Assembly (NCBI RefSeq): GCF_002127545.1 | Contig: NZ_MUBK01000023.1 | Location: forward strand, 19,122 to 83,121 | Length of the DNA stretch: 64,000 nucleotides | Direction of reading: 5' to 3' | Origin: Xenorhabdus beddingii | GTDB taxonomy: Bacteria > Pseudomonadota > Gammaproteobacteria > Enterobacterales > Enterobacteriaceae | Shown: piece by piece, positions 52,834 through 62,878 of the stretch | How the letters are laid out: each line of letters starts with the position of its first letter | How positions within the stretch are numbered: position 1 is the stretch's first letter | Translations under genes and position numbers: made by a program | The notes under the pieces: generated by a model | Told to the model about the DNA's origin: nothing | The model's input: the letters and a program-made list of their open reading frames with translations, nothing else | Database searches by the model: none

Positions 52834-53274
52834 TCAGAGTAACTTTGCCCACTCTTTGACCCATTCTTCGGCTGGATCTTCGGGAATTTCATGTTGCAGG
52901 ATGTCTATTTCCAATCGATCCCCGATCCGTTTTGCTCCGTGATCCTCCAATAATCGCTCAAGTGATCTTATGGCACCACAGAATGTGTCATATTCAGAAC
53001 TGCCAATCCCAACCGCCCCAAAGATCACATTACTGAGATCAGGCTGGTGCTGTGTGATCGTATCTGCCAAAGGCTGGAGGTTTTCCGGTAAGTCTCCTGC
53101 CCCGTGTGTTGAAGTCACCACAAGCCACAGCCCTTCAAGAGGAAGATCATCCAATGAAGGACCATGCAGCATTTCTGTTGAAAACCCGTTATTTTCTAAG
53201 ATCTCAGCCATGTGTTCGGCGACGTATTCGGCGCTACCCATTGTGCTGCCGCTGATTAAGGTTATTGTGCTCAT
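52834..53274 (-). CDS. mioC: flavodoxin-like FMN protein MioC
   Basis: 146 residues from the ATG at 53274, the second of two tandem ATGs; it is the better spaced from AAGGA. It has the flavodoxin phosphate loop SGSTMGSAEYVAEHM and STHGAGDLPENL, and ends DPAEEWVKEWAKLL. In E. coli it is a flavodoxin-like electron carrier implicated in biotin synthase activity. Its transcript runs into oriC, and a DnaA box lies in its promoter region. Confidence 0.96.
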   Translation of the reverse strand: MSTITLISGSTMGSAEYVAEHMAEILENNGFSTEMLHGPSLDDLPLEGLWLVVTSTHGAGDLPENLQPLADTITQHQPDLSNVIFGAVGIGSSEYDTFCGAIRSLERLLEDHGAKRIGDRLEIDILQHEIPEDPAEEWVKEWAKLL

Positions 53275-53334
53275 CATGATCCTTGATAAATAAAAGAGCA
53301 ACTATTGTACGCTGTGAATCTATTGGGATCTACC

Positions 53335-53343
53335 TGTGGATAA
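53335..53343 (-). promoter_or_regulatory. DnaA box upstream of mioC
   Basis: A perfect TGTGGATAA about 60 bp upstream of the mioC start, between asnC and mioC. In E. coli DnaA represses mioC transcription, which otherwise enters oriC, from an equivalent box. Confidence 0.75.
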
Positions 53344-53365
53344 TGTGGTTAAACATTTTTCTGTT

Positions 53366-53827
53366 TTAAGGCTTTATTGTCCTTGTTATAGGGTTTTGCA
53401 GTGAGATCAATGTTTCTGTTGACTGGATTTCATCAATCGTCTGGATCTTGTTGATAAGTACGTCCTGAAGCGTTTCGATGGATCGGCACATGACCTTAAT
53501 GAAAATGCTGTAATGACCGGTGGTGTAATAAACCTCAACGACTTCATCAAGCATATCGAGTTTTTTCAATGCCGCCGGGTAATCTTTGGCACTTTTTAAG
53601 ATAATACCAATGAAGCAGCACACATCGAATCCTAGCTGTTTAGCACTGATATCAACCCGGGTACCCGTGATGATCCCGGATTGTTTCATTTTTTCTACAC
53701 GCACATGGATGGTTCCAGGGCTAACTGCGAATTTTTTTGCTAATTCTGCATAAGGTGTACGTGCGTTTTCCATTAAAGCGTGAAGTATGTCACGGTCCAA
53801 ATTATCGATTTGATAAATTTCTGCCAT
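53366..53827 (-). CDS. asnC: Lrp/AsnC-family regulator AsnC
   Basis: A 153-residue protein: N-terminal helix-turn-helix (about 8-60, with YAELAKKFAVSPGTIHVRVEKM) and C-terminal RAM ligand domain (about 68-145). It closely matches E. coli AsnC, which senses asparagine and activates asnA. asnA is divergent across about 165 bp, the expected arrangement. Confidence 0.96.
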   Translation of the reverse strand: MAEIYQIDNLDRDILHALMENARTPYAELAKKFAVSPGTIHVRVEKMKQSGIITGTRVDISAKQLGFDVCCFIGIILKSAKDYPAALKKLDMLDEVVEVYYTTGHYSIFIKVMCRSIETLQDVLINKIQTIDEIQSTETLISLQNPITRTIKP

Positions 53828-53993
53828 TTTTAGTCCCCATTTTTGAATGATATTTATTTTTATAGCGTAAAAATTATCGTTTATTAATCTTATACACTAT
53901 TTTTACTATCAGATATTGAATTTGTACCTCATTTTGTTGCTTAATCTATATCAACAGGACACAGGGTCACTAAAAAATTTTGAGAGCAGAATT

Positions 53994-54986
53994 ATGAAAA
54001 CATCCTTCATTGAAAAACAGCAGCAGATTAGTTTTGTGAAATCATACTTTTCCCGTCTGCTAGAGAAACAACTTGGTTTAATCGAAGTTCAGGCACCTAT
54101 CTTGAGCCGCCTTGGTGACGGTACTCAGGACAACCTGTCTGGCCATGAAAAAGCCGTGCAGGTGAAAGTGAAAACTTTGCCGGATGCAACGTTTGAAGTG
54201 GTTCATTCTCTGGCTAAATGGAAACGCAAGACATTAGGTCGCTTTGGTTTTCAGGCTGAACAAGGGTTATATACCCATATGAAGGCGCTGCGTCCTGATG
54301 AAGATCGCTTGACTCCTATCCATTCTGTTTTTGTTGATCAGTGGGATTGGGAGAAAACGATGGGTGAAGATCAACGTTCACTCAGCTATTTAAAACAGAC
54401 AGTAGGTAAAATCTACGAAGCAATAAAAGAAACACAACAAGCGGTAAGTAAGGAATTTGGTCTGGCACCGTTCCTGCCAGATCAAATTCACTTTATCCAC
54501 AGCGAAGAGCTTCTGAAACGTTACCCTGATCTGGATGCTAAAGGTCGCGAGCGTGAGGCGGCTAAAGAGTTTGGTGCGATTTTCCTGATGGGGATTGGCG
54601 GCAAGCTGTCTGATGGTCAGGCACATGATGTCCGTGCGCCGGATTATGACGACTGGACAACACCGAACAGTGATGGTTTTCTGGGTCTGAACGGCGATAT
54701 TATTGTCTGGAACCCCATGTTGCAGGATGCTTTTGAAATTTCTTCAATGGGTATCCGCGTTGATGCACAAGCGCTGCAACGTCAGCTTGCTCTGACCAGC
54801 GATGAAGATCGCTTGCAGTATGATTGGCATCAGGCACTGCTCAAAGGCGATATGCCACAGTCCATCGGTGGTGGTATTGGGCAATCCCGTTTGGTGATGC
54901 TGTTGCTGCAAATGGCGCACATCGGTCAGGTTCAGTGTGGGGTTTGGTCACCAGAAATTATCGAATCAGTTGAAGGTGTGCTCTAA
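53994..54986 (+). CDS. asnA: aspartate--ammonia ligase (asparagine synthetase A)
   Basis: 330 residues, as in E. coli, from the ATG at 53994 ([20 protein letters not shown]). The frame runs 26 codons upstream into the asnC-asnA promoter and is not conserved there. It has a class II aminoacyl-tRNA synthetase-like fold: [27 protein letters not shown], and the ATP-binding end [16 protein letters not shown]. It makes asparagine from aspartate, ammonia and ATP. Its stop is 3 bp from the stop of the convergent viaA. Confidence 0.97.
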   Translation: MKTSFIEKQQQISFVKSYFSRLLEKQLGLIEVQAPILSRLGDGTQDNLSGHEKAVQVKVKTLPDATFEVVHSLAKWKRKTLGRFGFQAEQGLYTHMKALRPDEDRLTPIHSVFVDQWDWEKTMGEDQRSLSYLKQTVGKIYEAIKETQQAVSKEFGLAPFLPDQIHFIHSEELLKRYPDLDAKGREREAAKEFGAIFLMGIGGKLSDGQAHDVRAPDYDDWTTPNSDGFLGLNGDIIVWNPMLQDAFEISSMGIRVDAQALQRQLALTSDEDRLQYDWHQALLKGDMPQSIGGGIGQSRLVMLLLQMAHIGQVQCGVWSPEIIESVEGVL

Positions 54987-54989
54987 GGT

Positions 54990-56447
54990 TTAATTCCGCC
55001 ATCTTCTCCGTAAACGGCTGGTAATTCCGGTATCAAAATGCCAGATATGATCAAATATCCGCATGATACCGGGTTTGCCGTAGTGGGAAAGGGAGATGGC
55101 ATGGAAACGGTGTTGTTGATGCTGTTGTAGATTTTTTATCTGATGGATTAGAGTGTCCGGCAAACGTTGGGCTATGAAATCTGAAATAACAACAGCATCA
55201 GCATCTTTCCAGATATTTTCTTTCATTTTTTCAACCGTTGCATTCAAACAGGATGCCAAATCGGTTCCTCCCTTGAATGTTTGCCCCAGAAAATGTACTG
55301 CCTGAGTCAGGCCATCCGGTGATGTCAAATCATAGTGAACGAGTTCAGTCGAGAACAGCATGATGTGGCAGTGGCGGTTATCCTCCAATGCAATGCGCAT
55401 TAAAGCCAGACACAATGCTTTTGCACACTGTTCATTAAATCCACCCATTGAACCGGATGTATCAACACAAACAATAAAAGGTCCCCGTGGTTGTGTTTCA
55501 TTGTGATGATGGGTTACGGGTTTGAATGAGGTTTTTGGTTGCCAGTTATCCCCTTGCAAGCGATAGGACAATAGTTTCTTTTCCACCAGCCGCCGGTAAA
55601 ATTCGTATTCCAGCTCTTCAATGCCCAGCATGGCCATCTCAGTAGGTAACAGCCTTAAGATATCATCACTTTGCCGGAGTCCACTGACTTGCTCTGGTAC
55701 GGTATCCGGCATTCGCTCAATCCGGGTGAATGGCTCAAGAACAGGACTGTCTTCAGGAATTGATTTCGCGGTTTGACTGCGGCCAAGACATTGCGCCAGT
55801 TTTTCCAGTTCAGGCTGTTGTCTGAGAAAGTCAGCGTAGAGAGTGAATAGTGATATATTGTTCGAATCCAGATGAATCTGGCTTTTACTCATATCCCACA
55901 ATCGACCTGCGGCGCGATCATTGTGATCAAATATCGGATCAAGATTACCGCTGAGGGTTAATCGCTTCTGGATCTCCGCCAGTAACTGCTCTTTTTCTTG
56001 TTCCAATAATGCCTTGTTAAAGGTTGTTACTTGCAGGATCAGGCTGAGACGCCAACGCTGAATAAACAGAATTTGCCCTGAATGGGTATGTCCAGATAGT
56101 GTCTTGAACAGTGTGTCGGCTTCATTGGCAAAGGGAGAGGAAAGTTGCCGAAGTTTTTCTATGACCTCAGGTAGCTGTTGGTAAAATTCTGTTGTGTTGG
56201 CTGTCAGTCGCTGTTGGTATAACTGAAATTCTTCAGCCAGTGGAGCGGGAATATGCGCTTCTTTTACTCTTTGCTGCAATGTTTGCTTCCATGCAGGAAG
56301 ATCTTTCAGCAATGCGCGTTTAAGTCTTGGATACTTTTCAAAGAAGATCACCAATTGAGGCGTGCTCAACAGCATCAGAATGATCTCTTCGATCAGTTCG
56401 CCTTCATTGATGGAAAGCAGCAGATCGAGCGTGGTCAGCGTTAACAT
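54990..56447 (-). CDS. viaA: VWA-domain protein ViaA
   Basis: A 485-residue protein, close to the E. coli length. It has an all-helical N-terminal half and a C-terminal von Willebrand A domain with the MIDAS motif DTSGS (near 327, [14 protein letters not shown]) and TDLASCL. ViaA is the partner of the MoxR ATPase RavA and in E. coli affects respiratory complexes and aminoglycoside sensitivity. In E. coli ravA lies immediately upstream and overlaps viaA. Here a helicase gene separates them, so viaA must have its own promoter in 56448-56607. Confidence 0.95.
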   Translation of the reverse strand: MLTLTTLDLLLSINEGELIEEIILMLLSTPQLVIFFEKYPRLKRALLKDLPAWKQTLQQRVKEAHIPAPLAEEFQLYQQRLTANTTEFYQQLPEVIEKLRQLSSPFANEADTLFKTLSGHTHSGQILFIQRWRLSLILQVTTFNKALLEQEKEQLLAEIQKRLTLSGNLDPIFDHNDRAAGRLWDMSKSQIHLDSNNISLFTLYADFLRQQPELEKLAQCLGRSQTAKSIPEDSPVLEPFTRIERMPDTVPEQVSGLRQSDDILRLLPTEMAMLGIEELEYEFYRRLVEKKLLSYRLQGDNWQPKTSFKPVTHHHNETQPRGPFIVCVDTSGSMGGFNEQCAKALCLALMRIALEDNRHCHIMLFSTELVHYDLTSPDGLTQAVHFLGQTFKGGTDLASCLNATVEKMKENIWKDADAVVISDFIAQRLPDTLIHQIKNLQQHQQHRFHAISLSHYGKPGIMRIFDHIWHFDTGITSRLRRRWRN

Positions 56448-56619
56448 GCAGCTCTCCCATTTTTGATCTCAATAAGTTCTGTTTTTAAGATGGATGGGTT
56501 CTCATCATGGAGAATGCACTAATGTCGAAGAAATAGCCATGTTCTTTGTGACTAAAACCCCTAACATCCCGTAAAATTCAGGATATTATTTCCATTTATC
56601 ATCTTTTTTGGCGAATATC

Positions 56620-59600
56620 ATGGCTCGTATAAATTATGGCAATACTTGGTGGGGCAAGCAGTGGCTGAATTCACTCACTGATATTGATTATGACAACCGG
56701 CTGCCGCGTGGGAAAACCTACGCCAATAAAGGTGCAGTCAAGGGGCTGATATTGCAAGAGGGGTTCTTGCAGGCCAAAGTTCAAGGTTCTTACCCAAAGC
56801 CCTATAAGGTATCGATTAATGTCCCTACACTGACCCAGCAGCAGATCGATCGTCTGCTTGATGCGTTGGTGGACGATCCTGGTGTGATTGCTCGTCTGCT
56901 CAATCGAGAATTAGATCCTTCGGTGTTAGAGTTGGCTGAGCGTTTGGGTATTGCCATCTTTCCGTCCCAATGGAAAGATTTGGGTATGATGTGCTCCTGC
57001 CCCGACTGGGCGGTGCCTTGTAAGCACTTGGCGGCAACGATTTATCTGGTCAGCCGCGAAATTGACAGTAACCCTTTTCTGGTGTTCTCCCTGCGTGGCG
57101 TGGATCTTATCCAGCAGCTAAAAGCGCGGGGCATCCATATTGAGAGTGAGGTAGTGGTTAATGTGCCGCGCCTGTCGACCTTGTTAATTGCAGATGAGGC
57201 GTCAGAAGAGGTCATGTTCTCGGACCCGGCAGCACTGGAAACGCTGGCTTATGCCGATTTGCCGTTGCTGTCTGAGGCGCTGTTGGCGGTACTGCCACCT
57301 CAACCCGCATTTTTTTCTGGCAGCGATCTGTGTCATGTGATGCAACGGATATTGACGCGGGTGGCTAAATTTGCCCGCAAGACGCTGGATGGTAAGTTCC
57401 CGATAGATACGCCCTCACTCACCTTGTTGGCCTCCCACCGTCCTCGTCTCACGCTGAGTCGTGAGGGGCACGCCATCATCAGCGGCGTCAACGGCTTGTA
57501 TTCCATTGAAGAACTGGATACCGCGCTGGAACAACTCACGCCAGCAGACTTGCCGAACAGGCAACCAGAGGTGGCGGCACTGTTCCACTTGCGTATGATG
57601 TCCTTGCATCTTTTGGCTAACGGAGCAGTGGTGCCACAGGTGTTTGCGGTGGAGCCAGATGTCCTGGGTGTGCGTTGGCTGCCAGCCATGCTCGATGATC
57701 GGGTCGCTGAACAGATGCAGCGTCTGGCGCGTGGCCTGCCGTCACAACTGGCGGTATTGAGTCCGAACCAGCCTATCTCACCGATGATGCAGGCTTGTTC
57801 GCTATGTGCGGTATTCCTCGGTTATTACCTACGAATGGAGTCGGAGTACATCAGAGAGAAACCGCGCGACAATAAAATATTGTCCTTGTTATTCAGTGCC
57901 GAACCGAAAAGTTTCGATAGTGCAGGAGAAAGTGCCATTGGCCCGGCCTTACAGACTTGGCTTGCCCGCTATCACCTTGCTGAGCGGGACTATGCGCCAG
58001 TGTTGATCTTGAATGAGGGCGAGTTTGGTGATTTCGAAGTGGGGCTGGCTATTCAGCCTAAATCCGCCTTGTTGATGCCTCCGGTTCCGCTGCACAGTGT
58101 GCTGACTGAAGCAGAGTGGAGCCAGACACGTTTCGGCGTCTTGCAGACGGTTGTTCTGCTGGCCGAATTTTTCCCACCCCTTAACGACTATTTGCGACAA
58201 GGTGCGCGTTCTCCCATCGTTCTGACGGCTGAACAACTGCCCGCGCTATTGTTCGATACACTGCCTGCCATTCACCTGCTCGGTATTCGCACCTTGTTAC
58301 CCAAGGAGTTGGAGCGATTATTACGTCCCCGGTTGTCGATGAAAGTATCCAGTCAGGACAAGGGGTTGGGAGGCGGTCAACTGAGCACCGACGATATCCT
58401 GACTTTCGACTGGCAGGTGGCATTGGGCGAGCATCATCTGACTCGCGCTGAATTCGAGCAATTGGTTCACGGTGCAACGGGTGTGGTGCGTTTCAAAGGC
58501 GAATACATCTACCTTGATCCGAAAGAAATCGCGAGCTTGCAAGCCCAGTTGGAGCGCGCTTCTAAATGGTCGGGCTCTGAACTGATGCGCATGGCATTGG
58601 CTGGCGAATATGCCGGTACACCCATACAGCTCGATGACAACATGCTACAACTGCTGGCAGAGTTGAGAGAAGTGGGCGAGGTGCCCTTACCGTGCGACCT
58701 TAACGCCACTTTGCGCCCGTATCAGCAACGTGGCTACGCTTGGCTGCTGCGTAACCTTCAGGCCGGATTCGGCAGCATTATTGCCGATGATATGGGCCTC
58801 GGCAAAACGCTGCAAGTCATCACCACCCTGCTCAAGCTCAAGCAAGATGGCACTTTGGAGCAGTCTAAGGCGCTGGTCGTCGTTCCCACTAGCTTGCTGA
58901 CCAACTGGCAGAAAGAAATAGTCCGTTTTGCACCGACACTCAGTATCGGTGTATTTCATGGTAGTAAACGTGAATTGTCCAGCAAACGGCCGGATATCTT
59001 GCTGACGACCTACGGTGTCGCTCGTAGAGCGGCGGCGGCGCTCAAGGCGTTGTCCTGGCAGGTGCTGGTGGTGGATGAGGCGCAGAATATCAAGAATCCG
59101 TCAACCGTACAGACCAAGGCGATTAAGTCGATCCCCGCCGCTGGCTACATCGCCATGAGCGGTACGCCTGTTGAAAACCGTCTGTCTGAGTACTGGAGCT
59201 TAATGGACTTCGTTAATCGTGGTTATCTGGGCACACTCAAACGTTTCGAGCAAGAATACACCACGCCGATCCAAATCAACCGTGACCGGCAGGTAGCGGA
59301 ACGTTTTCAGCGTGTTACGGCTCCCTTCCTCCTGCGTCGCCTTAAGTCCGATCGCAATGTGATCAGTGACTTGCCTGACAAAGTTGAGCTTGATCAATAC
59401 TGCACGTTGACGTCAACCCAAACCGCGCTGTACGAATCGGTGGTGCGTGAAGGCATGCAGGCTCTTGAGGGCGAAGAAGATCAGTTCAAACGTCAGGGCT
59501 TGGTACTACAAATGATTCTGGCGCTGAAGCAGATCTGCAACCATCCGGATCAATATCTGAAACAGCCCGCCAGCGATGCGATGGCCTCCGGCAAACTCGA

Positions 59601-60108
59601 ACGCTTATTCGATCTGCTTGACGATTTACACGCCAGCCACGAGAAGACGCTCATTTTCACCCAGTTCCGCGAGATGGGGGAATTACTTGCCCACTGGTTG
59701 CAGAAGCGCTACGGGCAGACACCGATGTTCCTGCATGGCGGCTTGTCCCGTACCAAACGCGACGAAATGGTGGAGCGATTTCAGACCGACCGCACCGAGC
59801 GGGTGTTCCTGCTGTCCCTCAAGGCTGGAGGCACGGGTCTTAACCTCACCGCCGCTTCAAACGTGATTCACTTCGACTTATGGTGGAACCCCGCAGTGGA
59901 AGCACAAGCCACCGACCGTGCGTATCGTATTGGTCAAAAGAGCAATGTGCAGGTGCACCGCTTTATTACCAGTGCCACCTTTGAAGAGCGCATCAACGAA
60001 ATGATCCAGCGTAAGCGCGAGCTGTCAGATATGGTGGTGGGTAGCGGAGAGCAATGGATAGGTAATCTGGATACGCAAGCGCTTAGAGAACTGTTTACGC
60101 TCGCGTAA
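56620..60108 (+). CDS. SWIM zinc-finger SNF2-family helicase
   Basis: 1162 residues from the ATG at 56620; a TTG at 56608 is also in frame. A SWIM finger CxCx(6)CxH, seen as CSCPDWAVPCKHL, lies near 123-136, followed by a long unassigned middle region. An SNF2 ATPase follows with P-loop DMGLGKT (near 725), the DEAQ box VVDEAQNIKNP (near 816) and C-terminal motifs including DLWWNPAVEAQATDRAYRIGQ. It would translocate on duplex DNA without unwinding it; partners are unknown. It is opposite in strand to viaA and ravA, and its GC content and codons look richer than those of ravA, consistent with insertion into a former ravA-viaA operon. Confidence 0.9.
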   Translation: MARINYGNTWWGKQWLNSLTDIDYDNRLPRGKTYANKGAVKGLILQEGFLQAKVQGSYPKPYKVSINVPTLTQQQIDRLLDALVDDPGVIARLLNRELDPSVLELAERLGIAIFPSQWKDLGMMCSCPDWAVPCKHLAATIYLVSREIDSNPFLVFSLRGVDLIQQLKARGIHIESEVVVNVPRLSTLLIADEASEEVMFSDPAALETLAYADLPLLSEALLAVLPPQPAFFSGSDLCHVMQRILTRVAKFARKTLDGKFPIDTPSLTLLASHRPRLTLSREGHAIISGVNGLYSIEELDTALEQLTPADLPNRQPEVAALFHLRMMSLHLLANGAVVPQVFAVEPDVLGVRWLPAMLDDRVAEQMQRLARGLPSQLAVLSPNQPISPMMQACSLCAVFLGYYLRMESEYIREKPRDNKILSLLFSAEPKSFDSAGESAIGPALQTWLARYHLAERDYAPVLILNEGEFGDFEVGLAIQPKSALLMPPVPLHSVLTEAEWSQTRFGVLQTVVLLAEFFPPLNDYLRQGARSPIVLTAEQLPALLFDTLPAIHLLGIRTLLPKELERLLRPRLSMKVSSQDKGLGGGQLSTDDILTFDWQVALGEHHLTRAEFEQLVHGATGVVRFKGEYIYLDPKEIASLQAQLERASKWSGSELMRMALAGEYAGTPIQLDDNMLQLLAELREVGEVPLPCDLNATLRPYQQRGYAWLLRNLQAGFGSIIADDMGLGKTLQVITTLLKLKQDGTLEQSKALVVVPTSLLTNWQKEIVRFAPTLSIGVFHGSKRELSSKRPDILLTTYGVARRAAAALKALSWQVLVVDEAQNIKNPSTVQTKAIKSIPAAGYIAMSGTPVENRLSEYWSLMDFVNRGYLGTLKRFEQEYTTPIQINRDRQVAERFQRVTAPFLLRRLKSDRNVISDLPDKVELDQYCTLTSTQTALYESVVREGMQALEGEEDQFKRQGLVLQMILALKQICNHPDQYLKQPASDAMASGKLERLFDLLDDLHASHEKTLIFTQFREMGELLAHWLQKRYGQTPMFLHGGLSRTKRDEMVERFQTDRTERVFLLSLKAGGTGLNLTAASNVIHFDLWWNPAVEAQATDRAYRIGQKSNVQVHRFITSATFEERINEMIQRKRELSDMVVGSGEQWIGNLDTQALRELFTLA

Positions 60109-60171
60109 TGCAGGGCTTCATCATGCTCCTTTCATTATGAGGGCAAAATAGGGGGAGGCAGCGTTAACCTG

Positions 60172-61677
60172 TCACTCTCCCATTTTTGCCCTCAACAGTT
60201 TCATTTTTTCCGTTAATGGCAGAAAACTTTGTTCGGTGCTGGCAAGCCAGTGTTCTTCGATAAATAAACAGGGTTGATGTTGATTAAATAAATTGTGTTG
60301 CCGTTGAATCTCATCATTGATGGACATCAGTTTTTCATTCCATTCGTTATTGGTGTTTTCTACGGCGACTGATTTTTTATCCGATAGGCAGAGGACGGCA
60401 CTATTACGGCTAATATCCAGTACGGTAAGCTGATGCTTTTCGTCGATTTCGGCTGTGATGGCTTGCGGGAAACCAATGCCATTTAAGCAGACGGACAATT
60501 CCCCGGTGTGATTTTTTAGGCTGTTTTCCAGCGATTTTTGCTCTATTTCGATGAAATTAACCTCAATGTCATGCAGATGTAATGAAGGATGTAAAAACAG
60601 TATCAGTTTTTCATCCTTGATATGTTCGGGGAGTGAATAAAGGGTTCTACGGCCAAAAAGGGAGGTTTTGGGGATTAATTGCACGGGAGAGTGGTTATTT
60701 TTATCCTGGTTGGCCTGCACCCACTGCTGATATAACTTGTCCATTTTCTGTGCCAGCCGATTTTGCTGATAGGCTTGCTCTGTCAGCAATGTATTCAAAA
60801 GTTGTGACAGAAGTTTTAAGGCATTCAAGTCATGCCATAGGCAATCTTTTAATAACACCATATCTGGTGGTGAGATTTCGTTTCGTCCATTGAAAAAGGC
60901 ACTGGCCTGTAATAAGCGGATGGCTTTTTTCCAGCGGCGATCAGAAACATCAGGAATATTTCCGCTGACATTGACCTGCTGACGGAGTTGATAAATCAGT
61001 TCGAAAATAGGCTCTGGTAAGGAGACATGGCGGATCTTGCCCTGCCATTGAAGAAACTCATCCTCAGTGATCTGAATATAGGTGGGAACCGGATTGCTAT
61101 TTTCATTGTTCCGGTCAGTCAGCAAAGCCCGAAAATTTTTCTTTTCCTGAATTTTGTCTAGCCAGAGTCTAATCAACATACGATCGTAGAGTGCTTCCAG
61201 ACCGCTATCTGTATCAGGAAGTTCATTGGATGCGGTAACCAGTAAGCGCATTGGCAGTTGCTCTTCTTGAGTTCCATTTCTGAATTTCTTTTCATTGATG
61301 GCTGTCAGTAGGGTATTCAGAATCGCTGGCCCTGCTTTCCAAATTTCATCCAGAAAGACAATTTCGGCTTCAGGTAAATAGCCTTCGGTGAGGCGTTGGT
61401 AACGTCCTTCGTCCTTGAGTGCTTGGATGGAGAGGGGGCCGAAAATCTCTTCCGGGGTGGAAAAGCGGGTCATGAGATACTCAAAAGCCCGCGCATTTTT
61501 AAAAGCAAACTTGAGCCGCCGGGCAATCAGGCTCTTGGCTATGCCGGGTGGACCCAGAAGGAAAACGCTCTCTCCACATAAAGCGGCCAGTAGACAAAGA
61601 CGAATGGCTTGTCGTCTTTCATATAGGCCACTTTCCAGATACTGGCTTAACTGGGATATTTTCTCGACCAATTGCAT
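60172..61677 (-). CDS. ravA: MoxR-family AAA+ ATPase RavA
   Basis: A 501-residue protein, close to E. coli RavA. Walker A is [11 protein letters not shown] (41-51), Walker B is [11 protein letters not shown], and the sensor region is [21 protein letters not shown]. The C-terminal part contains the more variable LARA region, which in E. coli binds the lysine decarboxylase LdcI; here it is only weakly similar. It is tail-to-tail with the SNF2 gene across 63 bp that show no clear terminator. Confidence 0.95.
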   Translation of the reverse strand: MQLVEKISQLSQYLESGLYERRQAIRLCLLAALCGESVFLLGPPGIAKSLIARRLKFAFKNARAFEYLMTRFSTPEEIFGPLSIQALKDEGRYQRLTEGYLPEAEIVFLDEIWKAGPAILNTLLTAINEKKFRNGTQEEQLPMRLLVTASNELPDTDSGLEALYDRMLIRLWLDKIQEKKNFRALLTDRNNENSNPVPTYIQITEDEFLQWQGKIRHVSLPEPIFELIYQLRQQVNVSGNIPDVSDRRWKKAIRLLQASAFFNGRNEISPPDMVLLKDCLWHDLNALKLLSQLLNTLLTEQAYQQNRLAQKMDKLYQQWVQANQDKNNHSPVQLIPKTSLFGRRTLYSLPEHIKDEKLILFLHPSLHLHDIEVNFIEIEQKSLENSLKNHTGELSVCLNGIGFPQAITAEIDEKHQLTVLDISRNSAVLCLSDKKSVAVENTNNEWNEKLMSINDEIQRQHNLFNQHQPCLFIEEHWLASTEQSFLPLTEKMKLLRAKMGE

Positions 61678-61932
61678 ATTATTTACACCTCGGTTCGGAT
61701 AGTTACCTTCCTTTATTTATAGGTAAAATTCAATCTATGCAAAGATTTTGATGATGATCCATTGATTTGGACGTGCTGATGATTGGGATATTGATGCGGC
61801 TCGTGATGTCCTGCGTCAACGCTGTGAGTGACTGCACATTTGGGTGATAAAAGGGATCTTCATTACAGTTAACATCTTCATCACAGTTGAGAAAATGTTA
61901 TTCTTATTCAAATAAAAGAAAGGGGGATTTTT

Positions 61933-62760
61933 ATGAATACTCAAACCATAACACTCTACAATGGTGTAAGAATTCCGAATATTGGTTTAGGGGTATATAA
62001 GACAAAAGAGGGAACGGAAGTTAAACAGGCTATCAAAAAATCTTTAGAAACAGGCTATAGAATGATTGATACGGCTTCGATCTATAAAAATGAAATTGGG
62101 GTTGGGGAAGCTATTGGAGAATCTGATATTGCTCGTGAAGATCTATTTATTACGACAAAATTATGGAACGATGATCAAGGATATGAAACAACCCTTAAAG
62201 CCTTTGATTTAAGTTTAAAAAAATTAAAATTAGATTATATAGATTTATATTTAATTCATTGGCCGGTATATGGAAAATACGTGGAAACATATCGCGCTTT
62301 TGAAAAATTATACCAAGAAGGAAGAGCCCGTGTCATCGGTGTTTGTAATTTTCACATCCATCACTTAGAACATTTAATGGACAATTCAGACATCAAACCG
62401 ATGGTCAATCAAGTCGAACTACACCCTATGCTTGCGCAAATTGAGCTACGTAATTTTTGTCAAAAAGAGCAAATTCAAATAGAAGCCTGGAGTCCTTTAA
62501 TGCAAGGGGGAGAAATACTAGAAAACCCTATCATTAAAGATATCGCGAAGAAATATGACAAAACACCGGCACAGGTTATTTTGCGCTGGGATATTCAAAA
62601 TAACATTATAACCATTCCGAAATCGATTACCTCATCACGTATTGTTGAAAATTTTAACCTATTTGATTTTTCATTGACGGAAGAAGAATTGCAAAAAATT
62701 AATACACTTGATTGTCATAAACGGGTAGGAACCAATCCCGATAAGTATGATTTTGTATGA
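61933..62760 (+). CDS. aldo/keto reductase, AKR5-like
   Basis: A 275-residue TIM-barrel reductase. The catalytic tetrad is visible: Asp in MIDTASIYKNE (with Tyr), Lys in ITTKLW, and His in LIHWPV. The NADPH-binding IPKSITSSRIVENF lies near the end. It is most like Firmicute enzymes such as YvgN of Bacillus (glyoxal/methylglyoxal reductase). The gene is markedly AT-rich and prefers A/T-ending codons, unlike rbsK next to it, so acquisition from a low-GC donor is likely (inference). It occupies the place where rbsDACB stand in E. coli. The ribosome-binding site is a strong AAAGGGGG. Confidence 0.9.
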   Translation: MNTQTITLYNGVRIPNIGLGVYKTKEGTEVKQAIKKSLETGYRMIDTASIYKNEIGVGEAIGESDIAREDLFITTKLWNDDQGYETTLKAFDLSLKKLKLDYIDLYLIHWPVYGKYVETYRAFEKLYQEGRARVIGVCNFHIHHLEHLMDNSDIKPMVNQVELHPMLAQIELRNFCQKEQIQIEAWSPLMQGGEILENPIIKDIAKKYDKTPAQVILRWDIQNNIITIPKSITSSRIVENFNLFDFSLTEEELQKINTLDCHKRVGTNPDKYDFV

Positions 62761-62878
62761 AGGTAAAATATTTTTAATTTATTGAAATGGATAAGAGTAA
62801 ATTACTTTTATTTTTTTATACTGCAAAGTTGTGTAATATCCGGATCAAATCAGTACTCCCTTAGAATGGGTGATAAGT

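Noticed and set aside
61740..61840. Short frame ending DWDIDAARDVLRQRCE between ravA and the aldo/keto reductase
   Set aside because: It could be the end of a lost gene, but it is about 20 codons with an in-frame stop just upstream and I cannot identify it.
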